Source: Bdellovibrionales bacterium (GTDB lineage: Bacteria; Bdellovibrionota; FAC87; UBA2466). Taken from it: a stretch of DNA of 64,000 nt. The position numbers and the translations under genes are program-made. This document shows positions 25,626 to 34,473 of the stretch, piece by piece. How positions within the stretch are numbered: position 1 is the first letter of the stretch; every line of letters starts with the position of its first letter. The DNA is taken from contig SXPJ01000026.1 in assembly GCA_005776395.1 (NCBI GenBank), positions 1 to 64,000 on the forward strand, given 5' to 3'. The notes under the pieces are model-generated. The model made no database searches. It was not told the origin of the DNA and was given only the letters and a program-made list of their open reading frames with translations.

Positions 25626-26588
25626 ATGATAGAAAATCTTAAATCTACGGCAAGGGAAGATTTTGGTGTGGTTCAACTAAAATTCCTTATATTTTTTTTA
25701 ATCGTCGTCACACTCAGTTCCGCAACATTCTCTTTGGGGGATCATCTATCCGTTCAATCAGAACGATCGGTAAACTCCAAAACGACACCGCCAGTAAGAA
25801 AAACTTTTAGTGGAGAGGAAAATACGCCCCATACGGCCACTTCCGCCCAATGGCCTAGAACATTTTTTCAAAATTTTTCTAGAAGCCAAGACGGTGAAAC
25901 CGAAGATGCTCATTTTCAAATTCGATTTACAGCAGTCCCCTTTCAAACCGCTCCAGGAGCCCCCCGCTGCATCCAAGTCAAGCTTAGTCTGGCTGCTGAA
26001 TACGCATCAAAGCGTACCTACTATCGCCGTCGACTTGATTCGTTACGCCTATTCAATGACGGTAAGATTGCCACGGGAGGTGCAAGCACTTCCACCCAAT
26101 TTATAACGGATGAAATTCGTCGAAATGGACGACGAATAGAAACTCCGCCAATCTCAAAACCTCCTTCTTTCAAGTCCTTCTTTGAAATTGGCTCGCCACA
26201 AAAAACTCATCCCATCTACATCAGTAATGGTACCGAAAACGGTGAAGGAGAAATAGGGGTCGCCTGCGTACGAGAACATGGAAACTATTCAGGATCGGTC
26301 GAACTAAAAGCAGCAGAAAACGCGCCTGAAAAAATTACCATCCCGTGGTCTTTTCGCTTCGATTCCAATGGAATCTCTACTATATCCTTTCGTCTAAATG
26401 AAATGGCCGTTCCAGATCCCGAAGAGTTCATGGGGGATCTCCATCCAAGACAGAAATTGCGTGCAGGGGAGCGTCTTGAAAACGTAAACTACCGACTCGT
26501 CAATAGCAGTCGATATCCCTCAAATGCACCAGACGGCTATTACCAAAGCCGCTTTCCGAACCCGAATTCCCAACGCGAAACTTATTGA
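25626..26588 (+). CDS. Exported or membrane-anchored protein of unknown function
   Basis: A 320-residue protein. A single hydrophobic segment (LKFLIFFLIVVTLSSATFSL, about residues 18-37) after a charged N-terminus suggests an uncleaved anchor or signal peptide. The rest is polar, with Arg-rich stretches (SKRTYYRRRLDSLRLF, EIRRNGRRIETPP) and a beta-rich part (ENAPEKITIPWSFRFDSNGI). No family is recognised. It stands alone between the broken four-helix gene and cystathionine beta-synthase. The start at 25626 lacks a strong ribosome site. Confidence 0.55.
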   Translation: MIENLKSTAREDFGVVQLKFLIFFLIVVTLSSATFSLGDHLSVQSERSVNSKTTPPVRKTFSGEENTPHTATSAQWPRTFFQNFSRSQDGETEDAHFQIRFTAVPFQTAPGAPRCIQVKLSLAAEYASKRTYYRRRLDSLRLFNDGKIATGGASTSTQFITDEIRRNGRRIETPPISKPPSFKSFFEIGSPQKTHPIYISNGTENGEGEIGVACVREHGNYSGSVELKAAENAPEKITIPWSFRFDSNGISTISFRLNEMAVPDPEEFMGDLHPRQKLRAGERLENVNYRLVNSSRYPSNAPDGYYQSRFPNPNSQRETY

Positions 26589-26703
26589 GCCATAGACACA
26601 GTCCCTAGAGCAGATGGCACTCACCGAGAATCGTTGTAATCTAATCGTCACCTTTGCCTAGTCTCACTATTTTTGGTAGGCTTCGCTTAATTTAGGAGCC
26701 GAA

Positions 26704-28053
26704 ATGCTACATAACAATATTTTAAGTGCTATTGGAAATACCCCTCTAGTTAAAATTAACCGATTAGCTTCCCACTTGGATTGTAATCTCTATGCAAAGT
26801 GCGAGTTCATGAATCCAGGGGGCTCCGTAAAAGATCGAATCGGATGGAGAATGGTTGAAGACGCTGAAAAATCCAGACGAATTAAACCAGGGGACACTCT
26901 AATTGAACCCACTAGCGGTAACACAGGTATTGGAATCGCCTTAGCCGGTGCCGTTAAAGGCTATCGGGTTATCATCACCATGCCCGAGAAGATGAGTCGC
27001 GAGAAGCAGGTTATCCTAGAGGCTCTAGGAGCCGAAATTATTAGAACCCCAACCGCAGCTGCATGGGATTCTCCAGAGAGTCACATTGGGGTCGCAAAAA
27101 AACTACAGAAAGAGTTGCCCAATGCCCATATTCTAGACCAATATGCCAATCCTTCTAATCCACAGGCCCATTACGAAACCACAGCAAAGGAGATCATTCA
27201 GGATCTCAATGGAAAAATTGACATGGTAGTCATGACTGCGGGAACCGGTGGAACCTTAACGGGGGTTGCTCGAAAATTAAAAGAACATAATCCTCAAATT
27301 CAAGTTATAGGAGTGGATCCTGTAGGTTCTATCTTGGGAGGGGGCACCTTAATAGCCCCTTATAAAGTTGAGGGAATTGGCTACGATTTCATACCCGATG
27401 TTCTAGACAGATCCCTAGTGACTCGCTGGATTAAGACCACAGATCGAGAGTCTTTCATTTTGGCCCGACGAATGATTAGAGAGGAAGGACTCCTTGGCGG
27501 TGGCTCTTGTGGCTCTGCAATGTATGGAGCCCTTGAAGCCGCAAGTTCACTGAAAAAAGGCCAAAATTGCGTTGTGATACTCCCTGACGGAGTTCGCAAC
27601 TATATGACCAAATTTATTGATAACCAATGGATGAAAGAAAATAAATTTTCAAGCATCTCCTCGCTTCACGGAACGGTCTCTGAACTTGTAAGTCAGCAAG
27701 ATAAAAATAGTTTAATCACTTTGGAACACACCGAGAAAATTTCAAAAGCCATAGCTATCATGAAGGACAAGGGAATTTCCCAAATTCCTGTAACCCAAGA
27801 TGGATGGCTTTTAGGGCTTTTGACTGAAGATTATATCTTACAGGTACTTTCCACCAAACAGGTCAACGGAGAAAGTTATGTTTACATGGTCACCGATAGA
27901 TCTGTGGCCTGTGTTGAGGGGGCTACTCCATTAGATGCACTTCACGATATTTTAATGAGAAGCCATTGTGCAGTAGTCATAAATGAAGAAAAACACCCCC
28001 AAAAAATAGTCACCAAGATCGATTTAGTGGAGTGGATGACGAGAGCTCGGTAA
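26704..28053 (+). CDS. cbs: Cystathionine beta-synthase with CBS-domain pair
   Basis: A 449-residue PLP enzyme. The catalytic domain has the PLP lysine K43 in NPGGSVKDRIG, the substrate loop TSGNTGIGIALA, and the phosphate-binding AGTGGTLTGVARK. From about residue 320 two CBS motifs follow (ISKAIAIMKDKGISQIPVTQ and ATPLDALHDILMRSHCAVVI). This architecture is that of cystathionine beta-synthase, which joins serine and homocysteine, rather than of cysteine synthase. The enzyme is cytosolic and part of transsulfuration; no cystathionine gamma-lyase is adjacent. An AGGAG site sits just upstream. Thioredoxin follows 80 bases downstream. Confidence 0.88.
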   Translation: MLHNNILSAIGNTPLVKINRLASHLDCNLYAKCEFMNPGGSVKDRIGWRMVEDAEKSRRIKPGDTLIEPTSGNTGIGIALAGAVKGYRVIITMPEKMSREKQVILEALGAEIIRTPTAAAWDSPESHIGVAKKLQKELPNAHILDQYANPSNPQAHYETTAKEIIQDLNGKIDMVVMTAGTGGTLTGVARKLKEHNPQIQVIGVDPVGSILGGGTLIAPYKVEGIGYDFIPDVLDRSLVTRWIKTTDRESFILARRMIREEGLLGGGSCGSAMYGALEAASSLKKGQNCVVILPDGVRNYMTKFIDNQWMKENKFSSISSLHGTVSELVSQQDKNSLITLEHTEKISKAIAIMKDKGISQIPVTQDGWLLGLLTEDYILQVLSTKQVNGESYVYMVTDRSVACVEGATPLDALHDILMRSHCAVVINEEKHPQKIVTKIDLVEWMTRAR

Positions 28054-28134
28054 CACCACAAATCACTTGAATTTGAGAGGATAACCCTCAATAATAAAAT
28101 TGGTTTAAAGATTTAATTGATGGAAGGAATTCTT

Positions 28135-28470
28135 ATGGCAAACGCAAATATTATTAATTTGGACGACAACTCTTTTTCTGATGCGGTAGAAAAAAACACC
28201 ACCCCAATCTTAGTCGATTTCTGGGCCGAATGGTGTATGCCTTGTCGTGCCTTAGCTCCTATCATCGATGAGTTGGCCAATGAATTCCAAGGCAAAGTTC
28301 GATTCGCTAAAGTTAACGTTGATGATTGTAAGATGGTTCCTGGACAATTCGGAATCAGAGGAATTCCTACTTTAATCCTCTTCCAAGATGGTAAAAAAGT
28401 GAATGAACTTGTCGGAAATCAGCCCAAAGAAAAGATCAAAATGATGCTTTCTAAAGTAGCAGCTTCCTAA
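28135..28470 (+). CDS. trxA: Thioredoxin
   Basis: A 111-residue thioredoxin, normal family length. The active site is WAEWCMPCRALAP, with Met replacing the usual Gly in WCGPC, and the cis-Pro segment is RGIPTLILFQDGK. It reduces disulfides in the cytoplasm; there is no signal peptide. The frame opens earlier at TTG 28117 and ATG 28120, but ATG 28135 has GGAAGGA at ideal spacing and yields the canonical length. The Cys-Met-Pro-Cys motif could alter redox potential. Confidence 0.92.
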   Translation: MANANIINLDDNSFSDAVEKNTTPILVDFWAEWCMPCRALAPIIDELANEFQGKVRFAKVNVDDCKMVPGQFGIRGIPTLILFQDGKKVNELVGNQPKEKIKMMLSKVAAS

Positions 28471-28477
28471 TTTAAGT

Positions 28478-29065
28478 ATGAAGAGCCCTAAGCTCACCGA
28501 AGCCTTTGGTTTAGCGGTTAAGATCCATCAACATAAGAAGTGGAAAAAAACAGAGAGAGCATTTCTCCATCATCCACTTGGAGTGGCGTCGCTTGTTCAA
28601 TTTTATGGAGGAGATGAAGAACAGGTTCAGGCGGCTCTTATCCACGATACCCTTTCAGAAGGGGTTACTTATGAGGAAATTCACCACCAGTTTGGAATAG
28701 AGGTCGCCAACTTAGTAAAAGCTTTTGAAGACCCTCCAGAGGTTGCAGCATTAAAAATGAATTGGGCTCAGAGTAAAAGGGGCTACATTCAAAAAATTGA
28801 ACATCTTCCCCCTAGAGCTATTTTTGTAATTGCTTGCGAGGAGCTACACGAGCTTATGGCTATCATACATGATGCTAAATATTTCGGGGCCTCAGTATGG
28901 AACAACTATCCTGTTCCCGGAAGAGATCTCGGTTGGTATTACAAAACCCTAACTTCTACTTTTTACACCCAACTAAGCGAAGAAAAATATCGACCTTTAG
29001 TTTCAGAATTTGCAAGCCAGACTAAAATACTTTCCAATCGAGTTTTTGAAGGTATCGATAGTTAA
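28478..29065 (+). CDS. HD-domain protein (RelA/SpoT hydrolase-like)
   Basis: A 195-residue single-domain protein. AFLHHPLGVASLVQFYGGDE, then AALIHDTLSEGVTYEEIHHQ and FGIEVANLVKAFEDPP give the His, His-Asp pattern of HD phosphohydrolases, and the spacing is like the hydrolase half of RelA/SpoT. There is no synthetase or TGS domain. It might act on (p)ppGpp or another nucleotide; this is inference. The ATG is 8 bases after the thioredoxin stop. The 3' end overlaps the convergent HNH gene by four bases. Confidence 0.7.
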   Translation: MKSPKLTEAFGLAVKIHQHKKWKKTERAFLHHPLGVASLVQFYGGDEEQVQAALIHDTLSEGVTYEEIHHQFGIEVANLVKAFEDPPEVAALKMNWAQSKRGYIQKIEHLPPRAIFVIACEELHELMAIIHDAKYFGASVWNNYPVPGRDLGWYYKTLTSTFYTQLSEEKYRPLVSEFASQTKILSNRVFEGIDS

Positions 29066-29604
29066 TAAGTGACTTGCGATAGAGTTTTCTCAATCAAATT
29101 TAAATAGGGCTCCCAAAGAGAATGGGCAGTGCGTGTCTGTAAAGTATTATAGAATCCTGGAAGCAAAGCAGGAATTCGAGGTTTGGTAAGAAGTTTCATT
29201 CCTGCATCTTCAAGACTCTTATCACTCTTCTTCTGATTACACTTAATACAAGCGGTGACAATATTCTCCCACGTCTTTTTTCCTCCCTTAACAGCAGGTT
29301 TAACGTGATCCATCGTAAGTTCTTTATCACTGAACTTTTTATAACAATACTGGCAGTGATACTCATCCCGAGCGTAGAGATTGGCTCTAGAAAATCGAAT
29401 GACAGGTCCCTGTTTTTTTAGATTTACCCAACGACGAAGTCTAATAACCGCAGGAATTTTAAAACTTCGATTCACAGTATTCACTGAAGTGAAATACTCT
29501 TCTAAAATTTCAACTTTGTTTTGAAAAACTAAAATGAAAGCCCGTTGCCAAGAAACCACTCGTAAAGGCTCAAAGCCTGCATTAAGAAGCAAAGTGTGAT
29601 GCAT
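29062..29604 (-). CDS. HNH endonuclease domain protein
   Basis: A 180-residue protein of the widespread single-copy HNH_5 type. The N-terminus LLLNAGFEPLRVVSWQRAFI is typical of this group. The nuclease core is YHCQYCYKKFSDKELTMDHV, then PAVKGGKKTWENIVTACIKC and NQKKSD: two CxxC zinc knuckles and the HNH His in DHV. Its physiological substrate is not established. It converges on the HD-protein gene with overlapping stops. Confidence 0.82.
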   Translation of the reverse strand: MHHTLLLNAGFEPLRVVSWQRAFILVFQNKVEILEEYFTSVNTVNRSFKIPAVIRLRRWVNLKKQGPVIRFSRANLYARDEYHCQYCYKKFSDKELTMDHVKPAVKGGKKTWENIVTACIKCNQKKSDKSLEDAGMKLLTKPRIPALLPGFYNTLQTRTAHSLWEPYLNLIEKTLSQVTY

Positions 29605-29629
29605 GTGAATACTTTTATTGTAAAAAGGT

Positions 29630-30037
29630 TTATTTAAAAGGCAAACCAGTTTTAAGTATTACTTGATCCCCTAACATTAAACTCTGGTAATCCATAGCTG
29701 GAAGAGCGTTTATTTCCCTCTCCCGTTCAAATCTAGCCACACTGGTTGACTCCCCCACCTGTTTTATCTTCAATTCTCCCAGCCCCACTTTCATTACATG
29801 CCAATCACTAGAGGCCATGCGATTGGGGACTGGTACATAACGATAAGTTTCAACGATATCTCCGACCTTTAAACCATCTCGTTCGCCTAAATCGATGAAA
29901 TAATCCTTGGGAGGTAAGGGCTCGCTGTAGCTCATTCTGAGGCGCCTTGCCACCTGAATGATAGTTCCGGTTACCGTAGCATGAGCTAGATTAGCCCAGA
30001 GAGTCGAAATAACCATTAGAGAGATTAAGTGTTTCAC
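29630..30037 (-). CDS. Exported protein of unknown function
   Basis: A 135-residue protein when started at GTG 30037: KHLISLMVISTLWANLAHA is then a signal peptide. The frame extends to 30157 but that would bury the signal and overlap rsmI. The mature part (YFIDLGERDGLKVGDIVETY, then VGLGELKIKQVGESTSVARF) looks like a small beta-barrel reminiscent of flagellar assembly FlgT C-terminal or LysM-adjacent domains in Bdellovibrio-type exported proteins; I do not assign one. A short AGAGG lies very near the GTG, so the start remains uncertain. Confidence 0.55.
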   Translation of the reverse strand: MKHLISLMVISTLWANLAHATVTGTIIQVARRLRMSYSEPLPPKDYFIDLGERDGLKVGDIVETYRYVPVPNRMASSDWHVMKVGLGELKIKQVGESTSVARFEREREINALPAMDYQSLMLGDQVILKTGLPFK

Positions 30038-30069
30038 ATCCCTCTTTTCGACAAAATATGAAATTTTCT

Positions 30070-30891
30070 TCACATTCGATTTGATTTTATCTTTTGCAAC
30101 GCATTGTATATCTCTGAAGAGGCCATTCCAAAACGACGCCCCATCTCCTTTGCCCACTCTTTATCCGTAGCAAGTCTAAGAGAGATCTCTTTTTTCCAGT
30201 CTAACTCCAGCTCCTTTTGGCCTGGAACCAAAATCGCTGCATATTCTCCAAGATCGGTAAGTGAATTGCTCTCCACATTTTCTAAAGATAGCCAGCGATA
30301 CTCTTCAAACTTCTTAGTCATTTCACGACCGATGAACAGCTCCCCTTTTGGAAATTCTTTTTTTAATTCTGATACAGTTTCTCGGATTCGCTTTGGAGAT
30401 TCAAAAAAAACCAGAGGAATATTTCGCTTTGCGACCCTTTCCCACAACTGAGTTCTCTGCTTCTCCTGAAAAGGTAAAAAGCCCACAAACTCAAATTCAC
30501 CTGAATCCATTCCACTTACCGAAATCAGTGTTGTTAGGCTAGAGACTCCAGGGACTGGAATCACTGGAATTTTTTCTTCATAAGCCTGTTTAACAAGTCT
30601 AGCGCCAGGATCTGAGATCGCAGGGGTCCCTCGATCGGTCACCAAGCCCACAGATTTTCCTTCCAATAACAGCTTAATTGCGTGTTCAGTTGACTCCTTC
30701 AAGTTGTGCGACGCATAAGAAAAAACCTTTTTACCCTCACTGGAAATCTGTAGAGCCATCAGAAGCCTTTGAAACTCTCGACTGTCTTCAGCGAAAAAAA
30801 CATCCAGACTTTTAAAGAGTTCAATTGCTCGAAGCGTTATATCCCCTAGGTTTCCTAAGGGGGTCGCAATGATGTATAATTTAGATGTCAT
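30070..30891 (-). CDS. rsmI: 16S rRNA (cytidine-1402-2'-O)-methyltransferase RsmI
   Basis: A 273-residue tetrapyrrole-methylase-fold enzyme. Diagnostic segments are LYIIATPLGNLGDITLRAIE, FFAEDSREFQRLL, LVTDRGTPAISDPGARLVKQ and VIPVPGVSSLTTLISVSGMD, then GFLPFQEKQR and FESPKRIRETV. It methylates the ribose of C1402 in 16S rRNA in the cytoplasm. Length matches the family (about 285). It is divergent from the STAS gene and followed by the exported protein in the same direction. Confidence 0.93.
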   Translation of the reverse strand: MTSKLYIIATPLGNLGDITLRAIELFKSLDVFFAEDSREFQRLLMALQISSEGKKVFSYASHNLKESTEHAIKLLLEGKSVGLVTDRGTPAISDPGARLVKQAYEEKIPVIPVPGVSSLTTLISVSGMDSGEFEFVGFLPFQEKQRTQLWERVAKRNIPLVFFESPKRIRETVSELKKEFPKGELFIGREMTKKFEEYRWLSLENVESNSLTDLGEYAAILVPGQKELELDWKKEISLRLATDKEWAKEMGRRFGMASSEIYNALQKIKSNRM

Positions 30892-30920
30892 CTTAACTTC
30901 TCTCTTCCTAAGGAATCCCC

Positions 30921-31322
30921 ATGATAATGCGAGCTAAGCAAAACGGTAAAGTAGTTGTTTTTGAACTTGAAGGACATCTTGAATTTGAAACTACAGTTAG
31001 GTTTCAAGATGCCTGTAAAAATATTCTAGCTAAACAACCCGACAGTCGTCTTGTCTTTGATTTTAAAAAATTAAAGTTTGTAGGCTCCAGCGGAATCAAT
31101 CACTTTATTACCACGATGAAACAATTATTACTGCTCTCTCCGACTCCTAAAATGATCCATGTTTCAACCGAGTTCGATAAAATTTTTAATGCTTACAGAA
31201 CTGCAAAATATCCTTTTGTGGTTCATGAAAATATGGATCAGGCCCTTATCGCCTTTGATGCTCCTGAACTTAAAAAAACTAAAAAGAAAAAAAGCCCTGA
31301 GCCCCCAAATTTAGAACAGTAA
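30921..31322 (+). CDS. STAS-domain protein (anti-sigma factor antagonist-like)
   Basis: A 133-residue STAS protein: VVVFELEGHLEFETTVRFQD, then RLVFDFKKLKFVGSSGINHF, where the Ser in GSSGI is at the position phosphorylated in SpoIIAA-type antagonists. A charged tail (ELKKTKKKKSPEPPNLEQ) extends beyond the fold. It would act in a partner-switching regulatory system, but no anti-sigma kinase or phosphatase is next to it. The ATG follows AAGGA. Confidence 0.8.
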   Translation: MIMRAKQNGKVVVFELEGHLEFETTVRFQDACKNILAKQPDSRLVFDFKKLKFVGSSGINHFITTMKQLLLLSPTPKMIHVSTEFDKIFNAYRTAKYPFVVHENMDQALIAFDAPELKKTKKKKSPEPPNLEQ

Positions 31323-31430
31323 ATGTGATATATTCCTGATTTTTAACTTATTTTTGTCACTTTAAACCTTCTGAGTTTAAATGCCCAATGCTAAAATAAC
31401 TTCCACACCTATTTAATAAAAAGGCTCTAT

Positions 31431-32192
31431 ATGCTTCCAGAAGTTACATTTTTTACCAATTGCTGGGAGGGTGACTGGCGTTATCTACTTAAAACCCCTC
31501 GTCTCCAAAATATGATCGAGAATAATAATTTTAAGTTTAAGGAAAAAATTCTCTGTATAAGCAACGTAAATAATCCTTCAATCGTAAAAAAACACGCCGA
31601 TTATTGGGTTAAAAAAGGAGTTTTAACCTCCTACTTCATGGCTCAGGATTATACAAAAGAGACTTTAGAGTTTTTTGGCCTCTCATCTGAAGAACTAAAA
31701 CAAAGCTACAAATACACTATTCCACCGTTAACATCTTTATACCTTTGTAAAACAGAGTATTTGCTTCATCATACAGGAGATGTAATTCTCCCTAGAAAAA
31801 CTGACTGGATCTCACCCTCTTTCATAGAGCTAAATAAAAATAATCAGTTTGTCGTTGCCAATCCAGTTTGGGACAGTAACTACGAGAGCGCCAAAAGCGA
31901 ATCGCTAAGTGAAATCGAACATTTTTACATCGGTTTCGGTTTTTCAGATCAATGCTATTTGATTAAACGTGATGTTTTTCGTCGCCCAATTTATCAAGAA
32001 TGGAATGACGCCTCCGCGCGTTTTCCGGAGTACGGTATGTGGGGGTTTGAACGGCGGATAGACTCATGGATGAGAAATCATAACCTTTATAGACTTACTT
32101 ACAAACTTGCCTCCTATCGTCATGATACCTTTCCAAAAAAAATATGGAAGCAACGGATTGAGATACTTTTAGGAACCAGGAATGAAAAATAG
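31431..32192 (+). CDS. Unknown protein, possibly GT-A-type glycosyltransferase
   Basis: A 253-residue soluble protein. The N-terminus EVTFFTNCWEGDWRYLLKTP, the middle YLLHHTGDVILPRKTDWISP and the end EYGMWGFERRIDSWMRNHNL resemble the beta-alpha and acidic-site layout of GT-A glycosyltransferases, with GD in place of a DxD. The match is a judgement from pattern, not a recognised family signature. The GT-B enzyme at 24013 is 6 kb away. It is transcribed alone. Confidence 0.45.
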   Translation: MLPEVTFFTNCWEGDWRYLLKTPRLQNMIENNNFKFKEKILCISNVNNPSIVKKHADYWVKKGVLTSYFMAQDYTKETLEFFGLSSEELKQSYKYTIPPLTSLYLCKTEYLLHHTGDVILPRKTDWISPSFIELNKNNQFVVANPVWDSNYESAKSESLSEIEHFYIGFGFSDQCYLIKRDVFRRPIYQEWNDASARFPEYGMWGFERRIDSWMRNHNLYRLTYKLASYRHDTFPKKIWKQRIEILLGTRNEK

Positions 32193-32249
32193 ACTAATTA
32201 AACCCTGTTGCGCTATGTGACCAGTTATGAACGTGAAACTCGACAGAAT

Positions 32250-32687
32250 CTAATTAGCAATTTCATAATCCATTATACACAGGCCTAATTTCTCAGGAAA
32301 ATACTCAATTCCCCATCGTAAATAGGCATGAGGAAGTGGGCCTATGACCTCCAATAAAAAGATTCTAACTGAACTTTTTTTTTGCTGAGCTAACGATACT
32401 GCAAATTGCCTCAGCTTTAACATCTTCCTAGGTGAAAGAAATTTTGAAGGGGCATAATTTCTATTACATCGTCCCCTAACCTCAATCACAATATATATAT
32501 TTCTTTTAGAGTCCCATGCGAGACAATCAATTTCAGTGTTTTTAACCCTTAAATTCTGTTTAAGAATCTGGAATCCCTTTTTGCGACAATAAGCCCTGGC
32601 GCATCTTTCATAGAGGTTTCCCTTCTCTGAGGAAGTAAGTGAAGTTTTAAATTGAGAGTTGATTTGAAGATTGTTTTTTCTGTTCAC
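32250..32687 (-). CDS. YraN (UPF0102) family endonuclease-like protein
   Basis: A 145-residue protein of the YraN family, which has a restriction-endonuclease-like fold: YERCARAYCRKKGFQILKQN, then NTEIDCLAWDSKRNIYIVIE and VRGR keep the E-x-D and E-x-[KR] acidic pattern, although the family EVK is here EVR. Function is not established. The order rplS-rnhB-yraN, all minus, is a conserved arrangement and supports the call. The first residues before the domain are a short basic extension. Confidence 0.82.
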   Translation of the reverse strand: MNRKNNLQINSQFKTSLTSSEKGNLYERCARAYCRKKGFQILKQNLRVKNTEIDCLAWDSKRNIYIVIEVRGRCNRNYAPSKFLSPRKMLKLRQFAVSLAQQKKSSVRIFLLEVIGPLPHAYLRWGIEYFPEKLGLCIMDYEIAN

Positions 32688-32748
32688 AAACAGACTGAAA
32701 GCAATTTCAGATCCTATTCAATTGCAATGCCACTCTAAAGATAGAATC

Positions 32749-33348
32749 TTAAACTGGAGTCCAGGAAAAGCTTTTTCGATGAATAATAGAAGGGCCTATC
32801 TCAGTTAAACATTGTCTATGAAATACGCTTCCATAGCCTTTATGTTTGGAGAAACCATAACCTGGAATTGTCTGGTCAAATTCTTCCATCCATTGATCTC
32901 TAGTGACTTTTGCAATAATCGAGGCAGCTCCAATTGAAAGAGAGAGTGAGTCGCCTTTCACAATGGCCAAATGAGGAATAGAGATCTCTAAGCTCCCTCT
33001 TCCATCCATCAGCACATAATCGGATTTAAGACTTAAACCTTCGATAGCTCTCTTCATGGCCAACTTAGCAGCATGGTAAATATTAATGGAATCTATCTCT
33101 TCAACTGAAGCCTGAGCGATATGAAAAGCCAAAGCGCGCTTTTTCACCTCTAAACTTATCTGCTCTCTTTTTTTGGCAGATAACTTCTTAGAATCATCAA
33201 TTCCATCAGGAATGTCATTTGGGTCTAATATAACTGCCGCCGCCACCACAGGCCCAGCCAAACAGCCCATACCTACTTCATCAACCCCAGAAATACACCT
33301 GTACCCCTTTGCGGAACACTCAAGTTCGTATTTCCATCGGGGATTCAA
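32749..33348 (-). CDS. rnhB: Ribonuclease HII
   Basis: A 199-residue RNase HII that removes ribonucleotides and RNA from RNA-DNA hybrids. Active-site acids appear in ISGVDEVGMGCLAGPVVAAA (DE), YVLMDGRGSLEI (D) and the later RDQWMEEFDQTIPGYGFSKH, which is followed by GYGSVFHRQCL. Length matches the family. Translation starts at TTG 33348. It lies between rplS and yraN in the same direction. Confidence 0.92.
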   Translation of the reverse strand: MNPRWKYELECSAKGYRCISGVDEVGMGCLAGPVVAAAVILDPNDIPDGIDDSKKLSAKKREQISLEVKKRALAFHIAQASVEEIDSINIYHAAKLAMKRAIEGLSLKSDYVLMDGRGSLEISIPHLAIVKGDSLSLSIGAASIIAKVTRDQWMEEFDQTIPGYGFSKHKGYGSVFHRQCLTEIGPSIIHRKSFSWTPV

Positions 33349-33374
33349 TGTTGAATTGTTCTTTATTTAAAAGA

Positions 33375-33827
33375 CTACTTATCTTTTTTGGGAGTCGCTT
33401 CAGAAGCTTTAGCGTCGCCAATTTCAGTTCCGGTTAAAACCGGAGCCGTTTCTTGGATCATTTCAGTTCCAAAACGATTAGATTCTTTCAAGCGAGCTTT
33501 TTTGCCTTTGAGCTCTCTTAAGAAATAGAGACGAGAACGACGAACTTCGCTTGAAGCTTCTATCTCAATTTTTTCAATAAATGGAGAGTGAACAGGGAAA
33601 ATTCTCTCAACGCCTACGCCTTCAGAAATTTTTCTGACAGTGAATGTAGCGCTAGGACCTCTGCCAGATTTAGGGCTTTTAGAGATTACAAGTCCTTTAA
33701 AAGCTTGAATACGCTCTTTCTCACCCTCTTTGAGTCGAACTGAAATATTAACTCGGTCTCCGACTCTAAAAGAAGGTCGTTTTTTTTCCTGAGCTTTATT
33801 GATCGTTTCTAAAATCTGGTTCTGCAT
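33375..33827 (-). CDS. rplS: 50S ribosomal protein L19
   Basis: A 150-residue L19: [20 protein letters not shown], then [40 protein letters not shown] and [20 protein letters not shown]. The frame is open to 33878 but ATG 33827 has GGAG nine to ten bases upstream and fits the family N-terminus ([12 protein letters not shown]). After the canonical end at about residue 117 there is a tail of about 30 residues ([18 protein letters not shown] at the end), longer than the roughly 115 residues of E. coli L19. It binds at the 30S/50S interface. Confidence 0.95.
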   Translation of the reverse strand: MQNQILETINKAQEKKRPSFRVGDRVNISVRLKEGEKERIQAFKGLVISKSPKSGRGPSATFTVRKISEGVGVERIFPVHSPFIEKIEIEASSEVRRSRLYFLRELKGKKARLKESNRFGTEMIQETAPVLTGTEIGDAKASEATPKKDK

Positions 33828-34026
33828 TTTCAATTTCTCCAAAACGGGCAATCTAAAAAAGTAGCCACACTTAGTCAAGTGATTTCTCGGGATTCCCAGG
33901 TCACAAAACCTTGAGATTTTAACAACTTGGAAAGCTCTCCTCTTTCAGTTGCCCCTTTGACACTCTTTAGAGCCCCAGCTACTATCGAAGAGCTAAAGAC
34001 TAACTCGTTAAAGAGAGGTCCCTACA

Positions 34027-34473
34027 GTGCCAAAAAATACAAAAAAATCCACAACTTCCGTAAAAAAAAAGGGGGGAGCCCAGCCCCTCAGAGCCTCTTT
34101 AAGACTGAGAATCCCCAATAGTGAGGCCCATTATGGAGGGAACCTGGTTTCTGGAAGCAAAATACTAGAGTATTTCGGAGATGTTGCGACCGAACTTCTC
34201 ATCCGCTTAGATGGAGATGAGGGATTATTTCGAGCCTATGACAACATAGAATTTCTGGCCCCGGTTTACGGTGGAGATTATCTTGAAATTGAAGGCGAAA
34301 TCACTGAAATCGGGAATACCTCTCGAAAAATGGCCTTTGAAGCCAAAAAGGTTATAGAACCCGAACCCAACATTGCCCCCAGTGCCGCTCGAGTTTTAAA
34401 GAGTCCAATAGTTGTCGTAAAAGCGACTGGAACCTGCGTAACTCCTAAAAACCTACAGAGAAACCCTGAATGA
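34027..34473 (+). CDS. Hotdog protein, 3-aminobutyryl-CoA ammonia-lyase (Kal)-like
   Basis: A 148-residue hotdog-fold protein. After a basic 22-residue N-terminus it follows the Kal pattern closely: [20 protein letters not shown], then [40 protein letters not shown] and [15 protein letters not shown], ending [11 protein letters not shown]. In lysine fermenters this enzyme removes ammonia from L-3-aminobutyryl-CoA to give crotonyl-CoA. None of the other lysine-fermentation genes (kamA, kamDE, kdd, kce) is in the window, so the pathway is unproven. It starts at GTG and overlaps purM by four bases, so it may be co-translated with purine genes. Confidence 0.72.
   Translation: MPKNTKKSTTSVKKKGGAQPLRASLRLRIPNSEAHYGGNLVSGSKILEYFGDVATELLIRLDGDEGLFRAYDNIEFLAPVYGGDYLEIEGEITEIGNTSRKMAFEAKKVIEPEPNIAPSAARVLKSPIVVVKATGTCVTPKNLQRNPE

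Noticed and set aside
26617-26632. CTCACCGAGAATCG near 26.6 kb as a further copy of the hairpin repeat
   Set aside because: Only about 14 bases match the end of the repeat; arms and loop are absent, so chance is possible.
33927-34121. 64-codon plus-strand ORF
   Set aside because: Out of frame with, and overlapping, the Kal-like gene, which has clear homology.
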